Assembly: GCA_900299125.1 (NCBI GenBank) | Contig: OMIR01000044.1 | Span: 1-64,000, forward strand | DNA: 64,000 nucleotides | Source of the DNA: Nitrosopumilales archaeon | GTDB taxonomy: Archaea; Thermoproteota; Nitrososphaeria; Nitrososphaerales; Nitrosopumilaceae | Reading direction: 5' to 3' | Part shown: positions 35,508-44,386 of the stretch, in pieces | Position numbering within the stretch: position 1 is the first letter of the stretch | Layout: each line of letters opens with the position of its first letter | Translations under genes and position numbers: made by a program | Notes under the pieces: model-generated | Databases searched by the model: none | Seen by the model: the letters and a program-made list of their open reading frames with translations, nothing else | Told to the model about the DNA's origin: nothing

Positions 35508-35723
35508 ATGACACAGTCCAAAGAGATTGTAATTTCAAAGTCAAGTGTTCCAAAACTAGCAATACTAATTCTTGCTGCGTTTTCTGCATTTGGGCTATTC
35601 GTTGTGGGCTTTGATCAAGGACAGTTGTTTTCTCCAGTGTTTGGGGAGCAAGCTTTTGATCAGATGTGGCTACACGAACTCACTCATGATATGAGACATG
35701 CAGCTGGCTTTCCATGCCACTAG
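35508..35723 (+). CDS. cbtB: CbtB-type cobalt transporter subunit
   Basis: A 71-residue membrane protein with one span (about 16-35) and the family C-terminus: HELTHDMRHAAGFPCH, giving His56, His60, His64, Cys70 and His71 as metal ligands. CbtB with CbtA is a predicted cobalt uptake system, in bacteria often under a cobalamin riboswitch. Followed by cbtA after 12 bases. Cobalt supply fits the cobalamin adenosyltransferase found 19 kb downstream. Confidence 0.87.
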   Translation: MTQSKEIVISKSSVPKLAILILAAFSAFGLFVVGFDQGQLFSPVFGEQAFDQMWLHELTHDMRHAAGFPCH

Positions 35724-35735
35724 CGTGAATCCTTC

Positions 35736-36461
35736 ATGAAGACGTCTATTTTTATTGCGGCCGTTATACTAGCTGGTGCACTTTCAGGTACAATATACGG
35801 CTTGGCCAATCTAGTCCTTGTTGAACCATACTTGGATACTGCAATTAGTATAGAAAATCAACATTTATTCAATTCTGGCAAAGAGCAGAATACCCCAGAT
35901 TTTTGGGCAAAATATTATTCGTATAGGGCATGGCAAAAAGGAGGAGAGATTATAGCTGGTTCTATTTTTGGCTTGGCCATGGGGTCATTATTTGGTCTAG
36001 TTTTTGGACTGACAAAAAGTTCACTCCCACGCAAAAATCCTATAGCAAAGTCATTGTTTTTGGCAATGATAATGTGGGCAGTTTTGTACATTGTACCTTT
36101 TGCAAAATTCCCTGCAAATCTTCCAGGAATGGAAGGATCTGAAACAATAATTCCAAGACAGACATTGTATCTTACCATGCTGACAATATCCGGACTTGGA
36201 GCAGTAGGATTTTTTGTATTTTATAAAAAAACTGGAAAAAAGTTAGCCTCCATTACAGGATATGCCATATTAGTAATTATGGCATTTTTTATAATTCCAG
36301 CAAATCCTAATTCTCCACAATTAGATTCCCAGTTAATTTTTTTCAGGCTGGCTACAATTACCGGAATGACTATGTTTTGGATATCTTTGGCAATGATTTT
36401 TGGGGCTTTATGGATAAAGCTAAACCTTGATCAGATTTATGAAAAAAAATCAAAAAACTAA
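35736..36461 (+). CDS. cbtA: CbtA-type cobalt transporter subunit
   Basis: A 241-residue protein with about six spans. The family features are an early span with AGALSGTIYGL, the FGLAMGSLFGLVFGL span, and KFPANLPGMEGSETIIPRQTLY between spans, which matches the CbtA KYPANPP...ETI loop. Expected to form the permease with CbtB. Same strand, co-transcribed with cbtB. Confidence 0.85.
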   Translation: MKTSIFIAAVILAGALSGTIYGLANLVLVEPYLDTAISIENQHLFNSGKEQNTPDFWAKYYSYRAWQKGGEIIAGSIFGLAMGSLFGLVFGLTKSSLPRKNPIAKSLFLAMIMWAVLYIVPFAKFPANLPGMEGSETIIPRQTLYLTMLTISGLGAVGFFVFYKKTGKKLASITGYAILVIMAFFIIPANPNSPQLDSQLIFFRLATITGMTMFWISLAMIFGALWIKLNLDQIYEKKSKN

Positions 36462-36475
36462 ATTATTTATTCTCA

Positions 36476-36511
36476 TTCTATATAATTAGAACAATAACAT
36501 TTTATTTAAAG
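36476..36511 (+). promoter_or_regulatory. Promoter region of the tandem HTH pair
   Basis: TTATTTAAAG at 36502-36511 is the TATA box, 24-33 bases before TTG 36535. Upstream, TTCTA and TAGAA (36476-36480 and 36487-36491) form an inverted repeat with a six-base A+T spacer. Confidence 0.45.
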
Positions 36512-36534
36512 ACCGAAAGAGGGAACACAATAAC

Positions 36535-36867
36535 TTGACTAGACGGTTTACTTTACCACAATTAAAAAAATATGATATTACTCAAAAAGTAATTGAGGCA
36601 TTAGCTGATGCGGAATCAAGGACTGTGCTCTTTTCAGTTATTAAAAAAGGTAAAACAGCTGCAGAAATTGCAACAAAGTATAAAATTCCGTTATCATCAG
36701 TTTACAAAAAATTAACAGATCTAGAGAATCTTTCTTTGGTTCATGTAGAGCGCTGGATGATTTCGGATAATGGTAGAAAATTCAAAGTTTATCGCTCTAG
36801 AATTAAAAGAGCAGACATTTCAATTAAAAAACCAGAACCAGTTCTTAGTCTAGCACCTAATCAGTGA
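36535..36867 (+). CDS. Winged-helix transcriptional regulator, tandem copy 1
   Basis: A 110-residue HTH protein: TLPQLKKYDITQKVIEAL leads to a wing-helix core KTAAEIATKYKIPLSSVYKKL, then LVHVERWMISDNGRKFKVYRSRI. It is a clear paralogue of the next gene (same order, similar core). ArsR/MarR-like fold by pattern; no Cys ligand set is visible. Start is TTG 36535. It precedes an FTR1-type iron permease, so metal- or redox-linked control is plausible. Confidence 0.75.
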   Translation: MTRRFTLPQLKKYDITQKVIEALADAESRTVLFSVIKKGKTAAEIATKYKIPLSSVYKKLTDLENLSLVHVERWMISDNGRKFKVYRSRIKRADISIKKPEPVLSLAPNQ

Positions 36868-37202
36868 TTAAAATGCTCGACAAGAAATCCACACAAAATC
36901 TCAGTCATTATGATGTAACTCAGCAAATTATTGAGACACTTGCTAATGTTTATTCCCGTGCCGTTCTTTTTTGTATTATAGACAAGGCAAAAGATGCTCA
37001 AACCATTGCCGATGACCAAAAAATGTCAGTATCTACAGTTTACAAAATTCTCTCTCAACTAGAAAATCTCACATTAATTGAGGTTGATAGATACGAGATA
37101 TCTGACGCTGGAAAAAAAATCAAATATTACAAATCAAGAATCAAAAAGGCAGAAATTATTGTTGGCGGGAATATGCCCATTCTTAATCTCCAATCTAATT
37201 AG
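36864..37202 (+). CDS. Winged-helix transcriptional regulator, tandem copy 2
   Basis: A 112-residue paralogue of the preceding gene: YDVTQQIIETLANVYSRAVLF, then MSVSTVYKILSQLENLTLIEVDRYEISDAGKK. The two overlap as GTGA (start GTG 36864; an ATG at 36873 is possible), so they are translated together and may form a heterodimer. Function inferred from fold only. Confidence 0.75.
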   Translation: MIKMLDKKSTQNLSHYDVTQQIIETLANVYSRAVLFCIIDKAKDAQTIADDQKMSVSTVYKILSQLENLTLIEVDRYEISDAGKKIKYYKSRIKKAEIIVGGNMPILNLQSN

Positions 37203-37206
37203 TGTC

Positions 37207-37242
37207 ATTCTAGAATCATAGAACAGCTTTCTCCTTTAAATA
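37207..37242 (+). promoter_or_regulatory. FTR1 promoter with palindrome
   Basis: TTTAAATA at 37235-37242 is the TATA box, 24-31 bases before GTG 37266. The ten-base palindrome ATTCTAGAAT lies at 37207-37216, about 20 bases above it. Confidence 0.5.
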
Positions 37243-37265
37243 AAGTTAGGCTTACCTATCTAATT

Positions 37266-39485
37266 GTGAGATATTTTTGGGCGGTATTGCTTGGAGTAAT
37301 AGTAATTTTATCGTCTTTACACGCTTCGTACTCTCAAACATATGATTCCAGTCTTGTTGGATCATCTGTAATTGTAACAAAAATTGGTGCATCATTAACC
37401 AAATCAAGCATAGAAAGTGGAGATTTGGAATCAGCGCTAGTTTATTCGAAATTTACTACGGATTATTATTCACAACAGATTGGAGCTTTACGTCCTACTG
37501 AAAACCCGGCCGTAGATCCACTGCATTTACTTTTAATTGATATTCATTCAAAAATTGAGAATGGTTCTTTAGATTCAGTTTCTGCAGATTTAGATTATGT
37601 ATTATCGGAAATAGAAAAATTTCCAAAATCAAATGACAAAAATCTAGTTATTGTAAATATCCTAGGTGTTGCTGATCAAACATATCAAAAAGCATTCACT
37701 GATAATTCATCACAATATTATACAATTTCGTATGATTTGATTAGAGAAGCAGAGTTAATCTCTGAATCAATAGCATCTAATGAAAGACAGGAAAAAGAAA
37801 TTGAAGAGTTTTTCTTTGATTTGAAATCTCTGATTAACAGTAAGGCTGATTTTATTCCGACTAGTAAGTTAATTACTGCAATACAACGAGATTTAACAAA
37901 AACTGATTCTTTGACTAGTGAGAAATCTAATCTCTTTAATTCTATAAAAGACAAATACTCTAAAGCTAATCAAGAACTAAAAAATGGAAATTATCAAAGG
38001 GCTGAAGAACTGGTCATTTCAGCCTATTTGGATAACTTTGAGTATCTAGAAGGAGATATTGAGAAAGTTGACGAAAGTCTTGTTCACAATATGGAATCCA
38101 ATATGAGAGAAAAACTTCGAGACATGGTTCGTGAGAAAAAATCACCTGAAAGTATCAGTGCCTTCATTGAAGATCCAATTCTAAAAGATTTGAATCAGGC
38201 CGAGTCTTTATTTTCCAATCTTAAAGACAACAATATCCAGTTCGCTGATGCAGAAACCATAACACCAAAGCCTCTCAATCCAATTGGCTCTGCTAGTGAG
38301 GAACAAAAGTCTGGCGTTAGAAGCCAAATTGACATTATTCGTGATAAATTGGAAACAATGTTAGAACAATACAAAGAGGGAAACTATGAAGCGGCTTTAA
38401 CAACTGCCAGAATTGCATATTTGGATAGCTACGAACATGTTGAAATCCCACTGCGAAATATCGATCCTGATTTTACTCTGGAAGTAGAATTGCAATTTGC
38501 ACAAATGCGCCAGCTAATCAATGAAAGGGCCGATTTTGATCTCGTTCAAGAGGAAGCAGTCAAAGTAAGGCGTAGCCTAGACGAATCAGAAAGACTAGTA
38601 ACAGGAACTGGTCAACTTGCACCATCAATTGCATTCACATCGTCTTTCGCAGTAATTTTCAGAGAAGGATTAGAATCTGTTTTGATTTTAGGTGCAATTC
38701 TGACATATCTTGAAGCGTCAAGAAATACCAAATACAAAAAATTTGTCTATTATGGCATAGTAATCGCAATTGGAGCAACTGCAATTACATGGATTGCAGC
38801 GTCATACATAATTGAAATTTCTGGTGCAAATCGTGAACTAGTAGAGGCAATAGCTGCATTATCTGCAACTGCGGTTTTATTTTATGTCAGTTTTTGGATA
38901 CTAAATAAAATCGAACACAAGAAGTGGATGGAGTTTGTCAAGGCCAAGGTCTGGCAAGCATCTACTACTGGAGGTGTTGCAGTGTTTGTACTTCTATCCT
39001 TTTTTACAATATATCGAGAGGGATTTGAAACAGTATTATTTTATCAAGCAATGTTTGGATTTGCAAAACACATGGAATCCTATGTTGGCTTGGGATTTGT
39101 TTTGGGAATTGGTGTATTATTAGCAGTGTATTATATCACCAGACAGCTAGGAAAACGATTGCCACTAAAGATTCTCTTTGGTCTAACTATGGGGGTTGGC
39201 GCATATCTTTCTATAGCATTCCTAGGAAACGCAATACGGGAATTACAAACACTAGACTTACTGCCATTTACTAGCATGTTAGGAATTATTCCCAGATTGG
39301 ATATCAATTTGGCAAAAATGACTGGAATTTATCCAACTTTGGAGTCATTAATTGGTCAAGTCATGCTGCTTTCAGTATATCTGGCTGCATCCACATACGT
39401 TCTTGTATTAAGACCGAAACGAGATGAGCAGATATCATCAATGCGCAAGTCAAGAAAAGAGATTGACGAGTTTGAGGCGCATTAG
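37266..39485 (+). CDS. FTR1-family iron permease with large extracellular N-terminal domain
   Basis: A 739-residue protein. A signal peptide (1-23) precedes a mainly helical extracellular region of about 430 residues with two similar repeats (YSKANQELKNGNYQRAEELVISAYLD and EQYKEGNYEAALTTARIAYLD), then a seven-span FTR1 domain with both RExxE iron motifs: REGLE at 466-470 and REGFE at 584-588. FTR1 permeases import ferric or ferrous iron, usually with a redox or periplasmic partner. The N-terminal repeats may capture metal. It has its own promoter and follows two HTH genes. Confidence 0.88.
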   Translation: MRYFWAVLLGVIVILSSLHASYSQTYDSSLVGSSVIVTKIGASLTKSSIESGDLESALVYSKFTTDYYSQQIGALRPTENPAVDPLHLLLIDIHSKIENGSLDSVSADLDYVLSEIEKFPKSNDKNLVIVNILGVADQTYQKAFTDNSSQYYTISYDLIREAELISESIASNERQEKEIEEFFFDLKSLINSKADFIPTSKLITAIQRDLTKTDSLTSEKSNLFNSIKDKYSKANQELKNGNYQRAEELVISAYLDNFEYLEGDIEKVDESLVHNMESNMREKLRDMVREKKSPESISAFIEDPILKDLNQAESLFSNLKDNNIQFADAETITPKPLNPIGSASEEQKSGVRSQIDIIRDKLETMLEQYKEGNYEAALTTARIAYLDSYEHVEIPLRNIDPDFTLEVELQFAQMRQLINERADFDLVQEEAVKVRRSLDESERLVTGTGQLAPSIAFTSSFAVIFREGLESVLILGAILTYLEASRNTKYKKFVYYGIVIAIGATAITWIAASYIIEISGANRELVEAIAALSATAVLFYVSFWILNKIEHKKWMEFVKAKVWQASTTGGVAVFVLLSFFTIYREGFETVLFYQAMFGFAKHMESYVGLGFVLGIGVLLAVYYITRQLGKRLPLKILFGLTMGVGAYLSIAFLGNAIRELQTLDLLPFTSMLGIIPRLDINLAKMTGIYPTLESLIGQVMLLSVYLAASTYVLVLRPKRDEQISSMRKSRKEIDEFEAH

Positions 39486-41586
39486 AATAGGAATTGATGT
39501 AGGTGGTACCTTCACAAAGGCTGTTGCAATAGACATCAAAACAGGACAAATTGTTGGAAAATCAACTGTCCCAACATCTCATAGTTCTCAAAAAGGTGTA
39601 TCAGAAGGAATTGTAATCGCTTTATCAAAAATATTATCAGAATCAAAAATCGACATCTCAGAAATAGAGCTAATCGCGCACTCTACAACCCAGGCAATCA
39701 ATGCTTTGTTGGAATCAGATACTGCAAAGGTAGGAATAATTGCAATGGGTGTAACTCCTGAAAAAGGACACATAATCAAGAGAACTAATCTATCGGATAC
39801 AAAAATTAACTCTGATCAGGGCCTAAAAACAGAGCACGCGTTTTTAGATACCGGGCATTTGATAACAGAATCAGAGGTCTCTAATACAATATCTGATTTA
39901 AAGAAAAAAGGTGTTCAGGTAATTGTTGCAACTGAAGCATTTGGAGTCGATGATCCATCAAATGAAATATTTGTAATGAAAAATGCCATGGAACATAAAA
40001 TTCCTGCCACGGCATCACACGAAATATCTGGAATTTATGGATTGGAAATTAGAACTTTGACTGCGGCAATTAATGCAAGTGTTTTACCTAAAACATTTGA
40101 GGTGGCAGATTTTGTCGAAGATGCAATTAGAGGAGTTGGAGTGTCAGCACCACTAATGATAATGAAAGGAGATGGAGGAGTGACAAACATGGACACATTT
40201 AGGACAAAACCCATCCTTACAATACTCTCTGGACCTGCAGCAAGTGTCGCAGGTGCATTACTCTATCTAAAAGTCTCTAATGGGATTTTTATCGAAGTTG
40301 GGGGGACTAGCACCAATATTTGTATAATTAAAAATGGCAAACCCGAGATTCGTTATGTTACAATCAATGAGCATCCTACTTGTATTAGATCAATGGATGT
40401 GAGAATTCTTGGAGTTGCCGGCGGCTCGATGATAAAACTCAGAGACAATAGGGTCTGGAAAGTCGGCCCTCGCAGTGCCCACATAGCAGGCCTCAGATAT
40501 TCCTGTTTCGCAGAGCCCGAAGTGCTCAAAAGAGGAAAGATCATTCTAGTCAGACCTAAGCAAAGCGATTCTGAACCATATGTTGCAATAGAGTGTGAAA
40601 ATGAAACATTTGCAATCACTAATACTTGTGCAGCTAATGCACTAGGTCTAATTGATAAAACTGATTACTCTTACGCAAATCAAACATCGGCAAAAATTGC
40701 CATGGAATTACTTGGCCGACAGGCAGGAGTAACTGGTCCAGAAATTGCAATGTCGGTAATTCAAACAGCGTCTTTTGAAATTACCAAAACCGTATCAAAA
40801 ATTCTCAAAGAATTCAAAATGGACAAGAACCATACTCAAATAATTGGTGGAGGTGGTGGAGCATCAGTTCTAGTTCCATTTGTTGCAAAGCAACTTGGAA
40901 TATCATACAAAAAGGCAGAACATGCTGAGGTAATATCGTCAATAGGTGTAGCTTCTTCAATGATACAAGAGGAAATAGAGCACACCATAACAAATCCGAC
41001 CCCTGAACAAATTTCGGAACTGCATAAAAAAATTCATCAGGCAATGATAGACAAAGGAGCAATACCGGAATCAATTACAATTGATTCTGAATATATTTCT
41101 GAAAAATCATTATTGAGATTATCTGCCACCGGGAATGTTGAAATGGATAGCTCAGAGAACGCCAAAAATGTATTCACACTAGATGAGGCAAAAATTCGTG
41201 CAGCTGAAATTTTGAACACGTCTTCAGATTTAGTGGATTTATCATTTGAAACTGATCATTATTTTGTATTTACTGGACACGTATCTGAAAAAAAACTCTT
41301 TAGCAAGAAGAACAGACATCCAATTCTTGTATTAGATAGATTTGGTAGGCAAAAGCTTTCAATAAAAAACGGTAAATTGTTTCTTGGCGGCAAAATTTCG
41401 ATATTAGAAGAAATAGATGATTTCTTAGAATCTCGAAATAGTGAAATCGCTCCACAGGTCTATCTATTGAACAATCTAAAATTGGTAGATTTTTCTGGAC
41501 TAACCTCGATTTCGCACATACTGAGTGCCATAAAAGACGACCTAGATTCATCAGATAGGGCAGCTGTAATAGTAGAAATTTCATGA
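39472..41586 (+). CDS. Hydantoinase/oxoprolinase-family ATPase
   Basis: A protein of 704 residues from TTG 39472. It begins IRIGIDVGGTFTKAVAIDI (actin-like phosphate 1 region) and contains TTQAINALLE, GDGGVTNMDTF, LSGPAASVAGAL, the central FIEVGGTSTNI nucleotide motif, and IIGGGGGASVLVP near the end. This is the HyuA/oxoprolinase domain pattern. Substrate unknown (hydantoin, oxoproline or another cyclic amide). ATG at 39424 would overlap the permease by 62 bases; the TTG cuts this to 14. Confidence 0.83.
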   Translation: MRRIRIGIDVGGTFTKAVAIDIKTGQIVGKSTVPTSHSSQKGVSEGIVIALSKILSESKIDISEIELIAHSTTQAINALLESDTAKVGIIAMGVTPEKGHIIKRTNLSDTKINSDQGLKTEHAFLDTGHLITESEVSNTISDLKKKGVQVIVATEAFGVDDPSNEIFVMKNAMEHKIPATASHEISGIYGLEIRTLTAAINASVLPKTFEVADFVEDAIRGVGVSAPLMIMKGDGGVTNMDTFRTKPILTILSGPAASVAGALLYLKVSNGIFIEVGGTSTNICIIKNGKPEIRYVTINEHPTCIRSMDVRILGVAGGSMIKLRDNRVWKVGPRSAHIAGLRYSCFAEPEVLKRGKIILVRPKQSDSEPYVAIECENETFAITNTCAANALGLIDKTDYSYANQTSAKIAMELLGRQAGVTGPEIAMSVIQTASFEITKTVSKILKEFKMDKNHTQIIGGGGGASVLVPFVAKQLGISYKKAEHAEVISSIGVASSMIQEEIEHTITNPTPEQISELHKKIHQAMIDKGAIPESITIDSEYISEKSLLRLSATGNVEMDSSENAKNVFTLDEAKIRAAEILNTSSDLVDLSFETDHYFVFTGHVSEKKLFSKKNRHPILVLDRFGRQKLSIKNGKLFLGGKISILEEIDDFLESRNSEIAPQVYLLNNLKLVDFSGLTSISHILSAIKDDLDSSDRAAVIVEIS

Positions 41587-41700
41587 TTCAAAATACTAAA
41601 ACTAGCAATCAGAAACATTTGGTTCAAATCCTTTTTTTGATTTAGGCATATCTGTGAATTTGATAACAAGACCTATAATGCAAAACTACACAAGCACATC

Positions 41701-42171
41701 ATGAAACTAGTTATTTTTTTGACAATACTTGGAGGTCTCTCATTTTTACCAATGTCATTTGCAGAATCTGGGATTTATCCTCTAGTTGTGGATGAAAAAT
41801 CATTTGAGATTCCATACCAAGTAGATGGTCAGATCATTGCAATGAAAATCGATAACGAGTCAAAATCATTACTAATTGGATTAAACCATGTAAAAGAATC
41901 TACTTTTAGAGTATCACTTCCCACTGAATTGATTTCTGCAACAAATGATAACTTTGTTGTTCTAGTTGATGGGTATGAGTCTGATTTTGTATTATCAAAT
42001 TCTGAAAATAATCCCAGCATACGAGTTCCAATATCTGATTCAACAGAAGAAATTGAAATTATCGGCACACGAGTCATACCGGAATTTCCATTAGGAATCC
42101 TATTTGTCGTAGCTGTAATGATTTCACTAACAATTATTATGACAAAATCGAATTTGCCTTTTTTTAGGTAG
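41701..42171 (+). CDS. Secreted protein with PEF-type C-terminal sorting signal
   Basis: A 156-residue protein with a signal peptide (1-21, ending SFAES), a beta-rich domain of about 100 residues, then the C-terminal tripartite signal VIPEFPLGILFVVAVMISL followed by a short basic tail. This PEF-type signal is processed by archaeosortases in Thaumarchaeota, attaching the protein to the surface. The core domain is not recognised. The tail overlaps the convergent purP-like gene by eight bases. Confidence 0.75.
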   Translation: MKLVIFLTILGGLSFLPMSFAESGIYPLVVDEKSFEIPYQVDGQIIAMKIDNESKSLLIGLNHVKESTFRVSLPTELISATNDNFVVLVDGYESDFVLSNSENNPSIRVPISDSTEEIEIIGTRVIPEFPLGILFVVAVMISLTIIMTKSNLPFFR

Positions 42172-43192
42172 TTACCTTATCTAATTTTTTTTGTTTTGCA
42201 GCTTTTTTAATTTCTCTGGCCATTCTTCTTCCCATGCTCATTGGCTCATCATATAGAAGTGTAGAATATGGCGAACCCTCCATGTAGATATTGGTTCCAG
42301 CAACAATTCTAGCTGAAAACTCGAAACTCCAAAATTTTCCATTTTGATCATAGACTCCTTCAATGCAGAATGGACCATTCATTCCTGGTTTGACGAGTCT
42401 TTGTGATGCAGACACAAATCTCTCACCCATTTGATAGACCTCATCTAATAATGACTCTCTTAGAACCATTGGGCTATTTCCTATGACGTTAAATGAAGAA
42501 ATGTAATCCATTCCAATTTGTTCGCTTGCGGGAATTCGGGCCAATCCTTCAATGTCGGATTCATGTCTTTTATCCACGCCAAAAAATTCTAACTTGTCTT
42601 GTAGTGGTGAGTAGAAAAATTGCAAATATGCTAATACTCCCATGACATATTCCTGAATGTACAAGTCAGAGTCACCTTTTATGAGACCCTGTTGTATCAG
42701 TATGTCTCTTTTTTTGATATAGTCTTTTTCAGAGCTAGCTAAAAAATAGCCCTTACCACCTGCTGCCCCGTGTCTTTTTGCAATTACTAGTTGATTGATT
42801 TTGTTAGGAGTTGGAATTTGTTGTGGGACATTAAGTTTTGACTCTAACATCAATTGCTGCTTGAGCTCCCGGTCTGATTCCCATTTTAAAATCCACTTGT
42901 TCCCAAAAACTGGAATTTTAATGGACTCGATTTGTTTTGTAGACATTTGAGCAATTAGCGTTCCATGAGGAATTAACACCGCGTCATTTTTTTCCAAAAT
43001 ACTAGTTGATTTATTATCTAAAAACTCTTCAAAGGAATCAACTAGTATGATTTCATCAATAAAATCAAATCTTTTGTATAATCTCTCTCGTTTTTTTTCA
43101 GAGATCAGGATTGTTTTTAGTCCTTCATCTTTGGCACCTTTTAAAACCTGTAGAGCACAGTGTGAGCCAAGTGTGGCAACAGAAACCATCAA
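42164..43192 (-). CDS. purP: Formate-dependent AICAR ligase (PurP-type)
   Basis: Makes FAICAR from AICAR, formate and ATP, the archaeal alternative to the PurH transformylase. The 342-residue protein fits the PurP ATP-grasp family: ATLGSHCALQVLKGAKDEG at the N-terminus, KRHGAAGGKGYFLA in the grasp, FFGVDKRHESDIEGLARIPA, and FEFSARIVAGTNIYMEGSPYS in the ATP/metal site. PurP paralogues exist with unknown functions, so the assignment is likely but not absolute. Confidence 0.85.
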   Translation of the reverse strand: MMVSVATLGSHCALQVLKGAKDEGLKTILISEKKRERLYKRFDFIDEIILVDSFEEFLDNKSTSILEKNDAVLIPHGTLIAQMSTKQIESIKIPVFGNKWILKWESDRELKQQLMLESKLNVPQQIPTPNKINQLVIAKRHGAAGGKGYFLASSEKDYIKKRDILIQQGLIKGDSDLYIQEYVMGVLAYLQFFYSPLQDKLEFFGVDKRHESDIEGLARIPASEQIGMDYISSFNVIGNSPMVLRESLLDEVYQMGERFVSASQRLVKPGMNGPFCIEGVYDQNGKFWSFEFSARIVAGTNIYMEGSPYSTLLYDEPMSMGRRMAREIKKAAKQKKLDKVTT

Positions 43193-43213
43193 TATTTTGA
43201 ATAAATTCTACCT

Positions 43214-43432
43214 TTATGAAAGTTCAGCTTGAGTCTTTGAAACAAAAGCAAATACTTCGTCTATAAGATCAATTGATAGGTCTTTTTTAAGATCTTCAGG
43301 AGTTGCCTTTAGTACGAAATCTACCATGCTTTTATTTTTAGTCATAGTTTGAGGATCTTTTGCATACATTGAATAAACAGAAATGGCATTAGATATGACC
43401 ACCAAAAGTCTCTCCCTATCAGATAAAGCCAT
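43214..43432 (-). CDS. Small conserved helical protein
   Basis: A 72-residue, mostly helical protein (ERLLVVISNAISVYSMYAKD, then DLKKDLSIDLIDEVFAFVSKTQ). No motif is recognised. It lies 21 bases upstream of purP on the same strand and is probably co-transcribed. ATG 43432. Confidence 0.6.
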   Translation of the reverse strand: MALSDRERLLVVISNAISVYSMYAKDPQTMTKNKSMVDFVLKATPEDLKKDLSIDLIDEVFAFVSKTQAELS

Positions 43433-43552
43433 GACATTTTCATAAAAAAACGGTAATTTTTACTCTATTGTATAAAATAGAATTTCATGGTAAAATTCAG
43501 GCTCACACATTAAAAGAATAACTATTAAGATTTACGAATGAATTTTACCCTA

Positions 43553-43562
43553 GATATAATAA
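43553..43562 (+). promoter_or_regulatory. TATA box of the SIMPL gene
   Basis: GATATAATAA lies 22-31 bases before the ATG at 43584. Confidence 0.5.
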
Positions 43563-43583
43563 ACAACCACTCGATAAAACCTT

Positions 43584-44363
43584 ATGAACAAAACTATCTC
43601 GTTTGCAGTTGGAGCCGGAGTCCTTCTGGCATTAGCCTTCTCACTTGGAGTCATACCAAATGTAAGCAATGCAATGGGACAAACTGAGCCAACTCCGTAC
43701 CCATCACGAGAAAAAACACTCTCAGTGAGCGGTCAAGCGACTACATTTGTTGAACCAGATAGACTGAATGTCAACTTTGGAGTTGAAGTACAAAAAGCAA
43801 CTGCCAAAGACGCACTAGAAGAAAATACTTCTAGAATGAACGAAGTCATTGATGCCATAAAATCAACTGGAATATCTGAAGATGAAATAAGCACAACACA
43901 GTTCACAATTTATCCAGTCTACGAGTCATATCAGGAAAAAGAAACCGGTATCTACCGACAAAGACTTACTGGATACAGTGTTTCCAATATGATTTCTGTC
44001 AAGACATCAAAACTCAATCTAGCATCTGACATTATAGATTCCGCTGTAAAGGCCTATGTTAACAGAGTAGATAACGTGTGGTTCTCTCTTTCTGAGAAAA
44101 AACAACAACAAGTTAATGATGATCTACTAGCAGAAGCCATAAGCAACGCAAAATCAAAAGCCGACAAAGCACTAGCACCATTAAACTATAGTGTTATCGG
44201 TGTAAAACACGTTAGTCTCTCAGATTCTGGCTATTATCCACCACCGATACCAGTTTACGCTGCTAGGGATATGGGATATGCCAAAGAGGCAACGCCGATA
44301 TTCTCATCTGACCAACAAGTTAGTGCCACAGTAAGTGTTGTCTTTCTAATAGGAAGCGACTAA
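43584..44363 (+). CDS. Secreted SIMPL-domain (DUF541) protein
   Basis: A 259-residue exported protein: signal peptide at 1-30 (ending VSNA), then a SIMPL domain with LSVSGQATTFVEPDRLNVNFGVE, TQFTIYPVYE, and KADKALAPLNYSVIGVKHVSL. SIMPL proteins assemble into ring-like structures; their role, perhaps in stress tolerance, is unclear. It ends just before a T-rich stretch that could terminate transcription. Confidence 0.87.
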   Translation: MNKTISFAVGAGVLLALAFSLGVIPNVSNAMGQTEPTPYPSREKTLSVSGQATTFVEPDRLNVNFGVEVQKATAKDALEENTSRMNEVIDAIKSTGISEDEISTTQFTIYPVYESYQEKETGIYRQRLTGYSVSNMISVKTSKLNLASDIIDSAVKAYVNRVDNVWFSLSEKKQQQVNDDLLAEAISNAKSKADKALAPLNYSVIGVKHVSLSDSGYYPPPIPVYAARDMGYAKEATPIFSSDQQVSATVSVVFLIGSD

Positions 44364-44386
44364 ATCTTTCTTTTTATTAAAATTAT
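44364..44386 (+). terminator. T-rich putative terminator after the SIMPL gene
   Basis: The stop codon is followed within a few bases by a pyrimidine tract (TCTTTCTTTTTATT), the usual form of archaeal termination signal. No stem-loop is needed or seen. Confidence 0.35.

Noticed and set aside
41621-41631. GGTTCAAATCC resembling a tRNA T loop
   Set aside because: No acceptor, anticodon or D arm can be folded around it.
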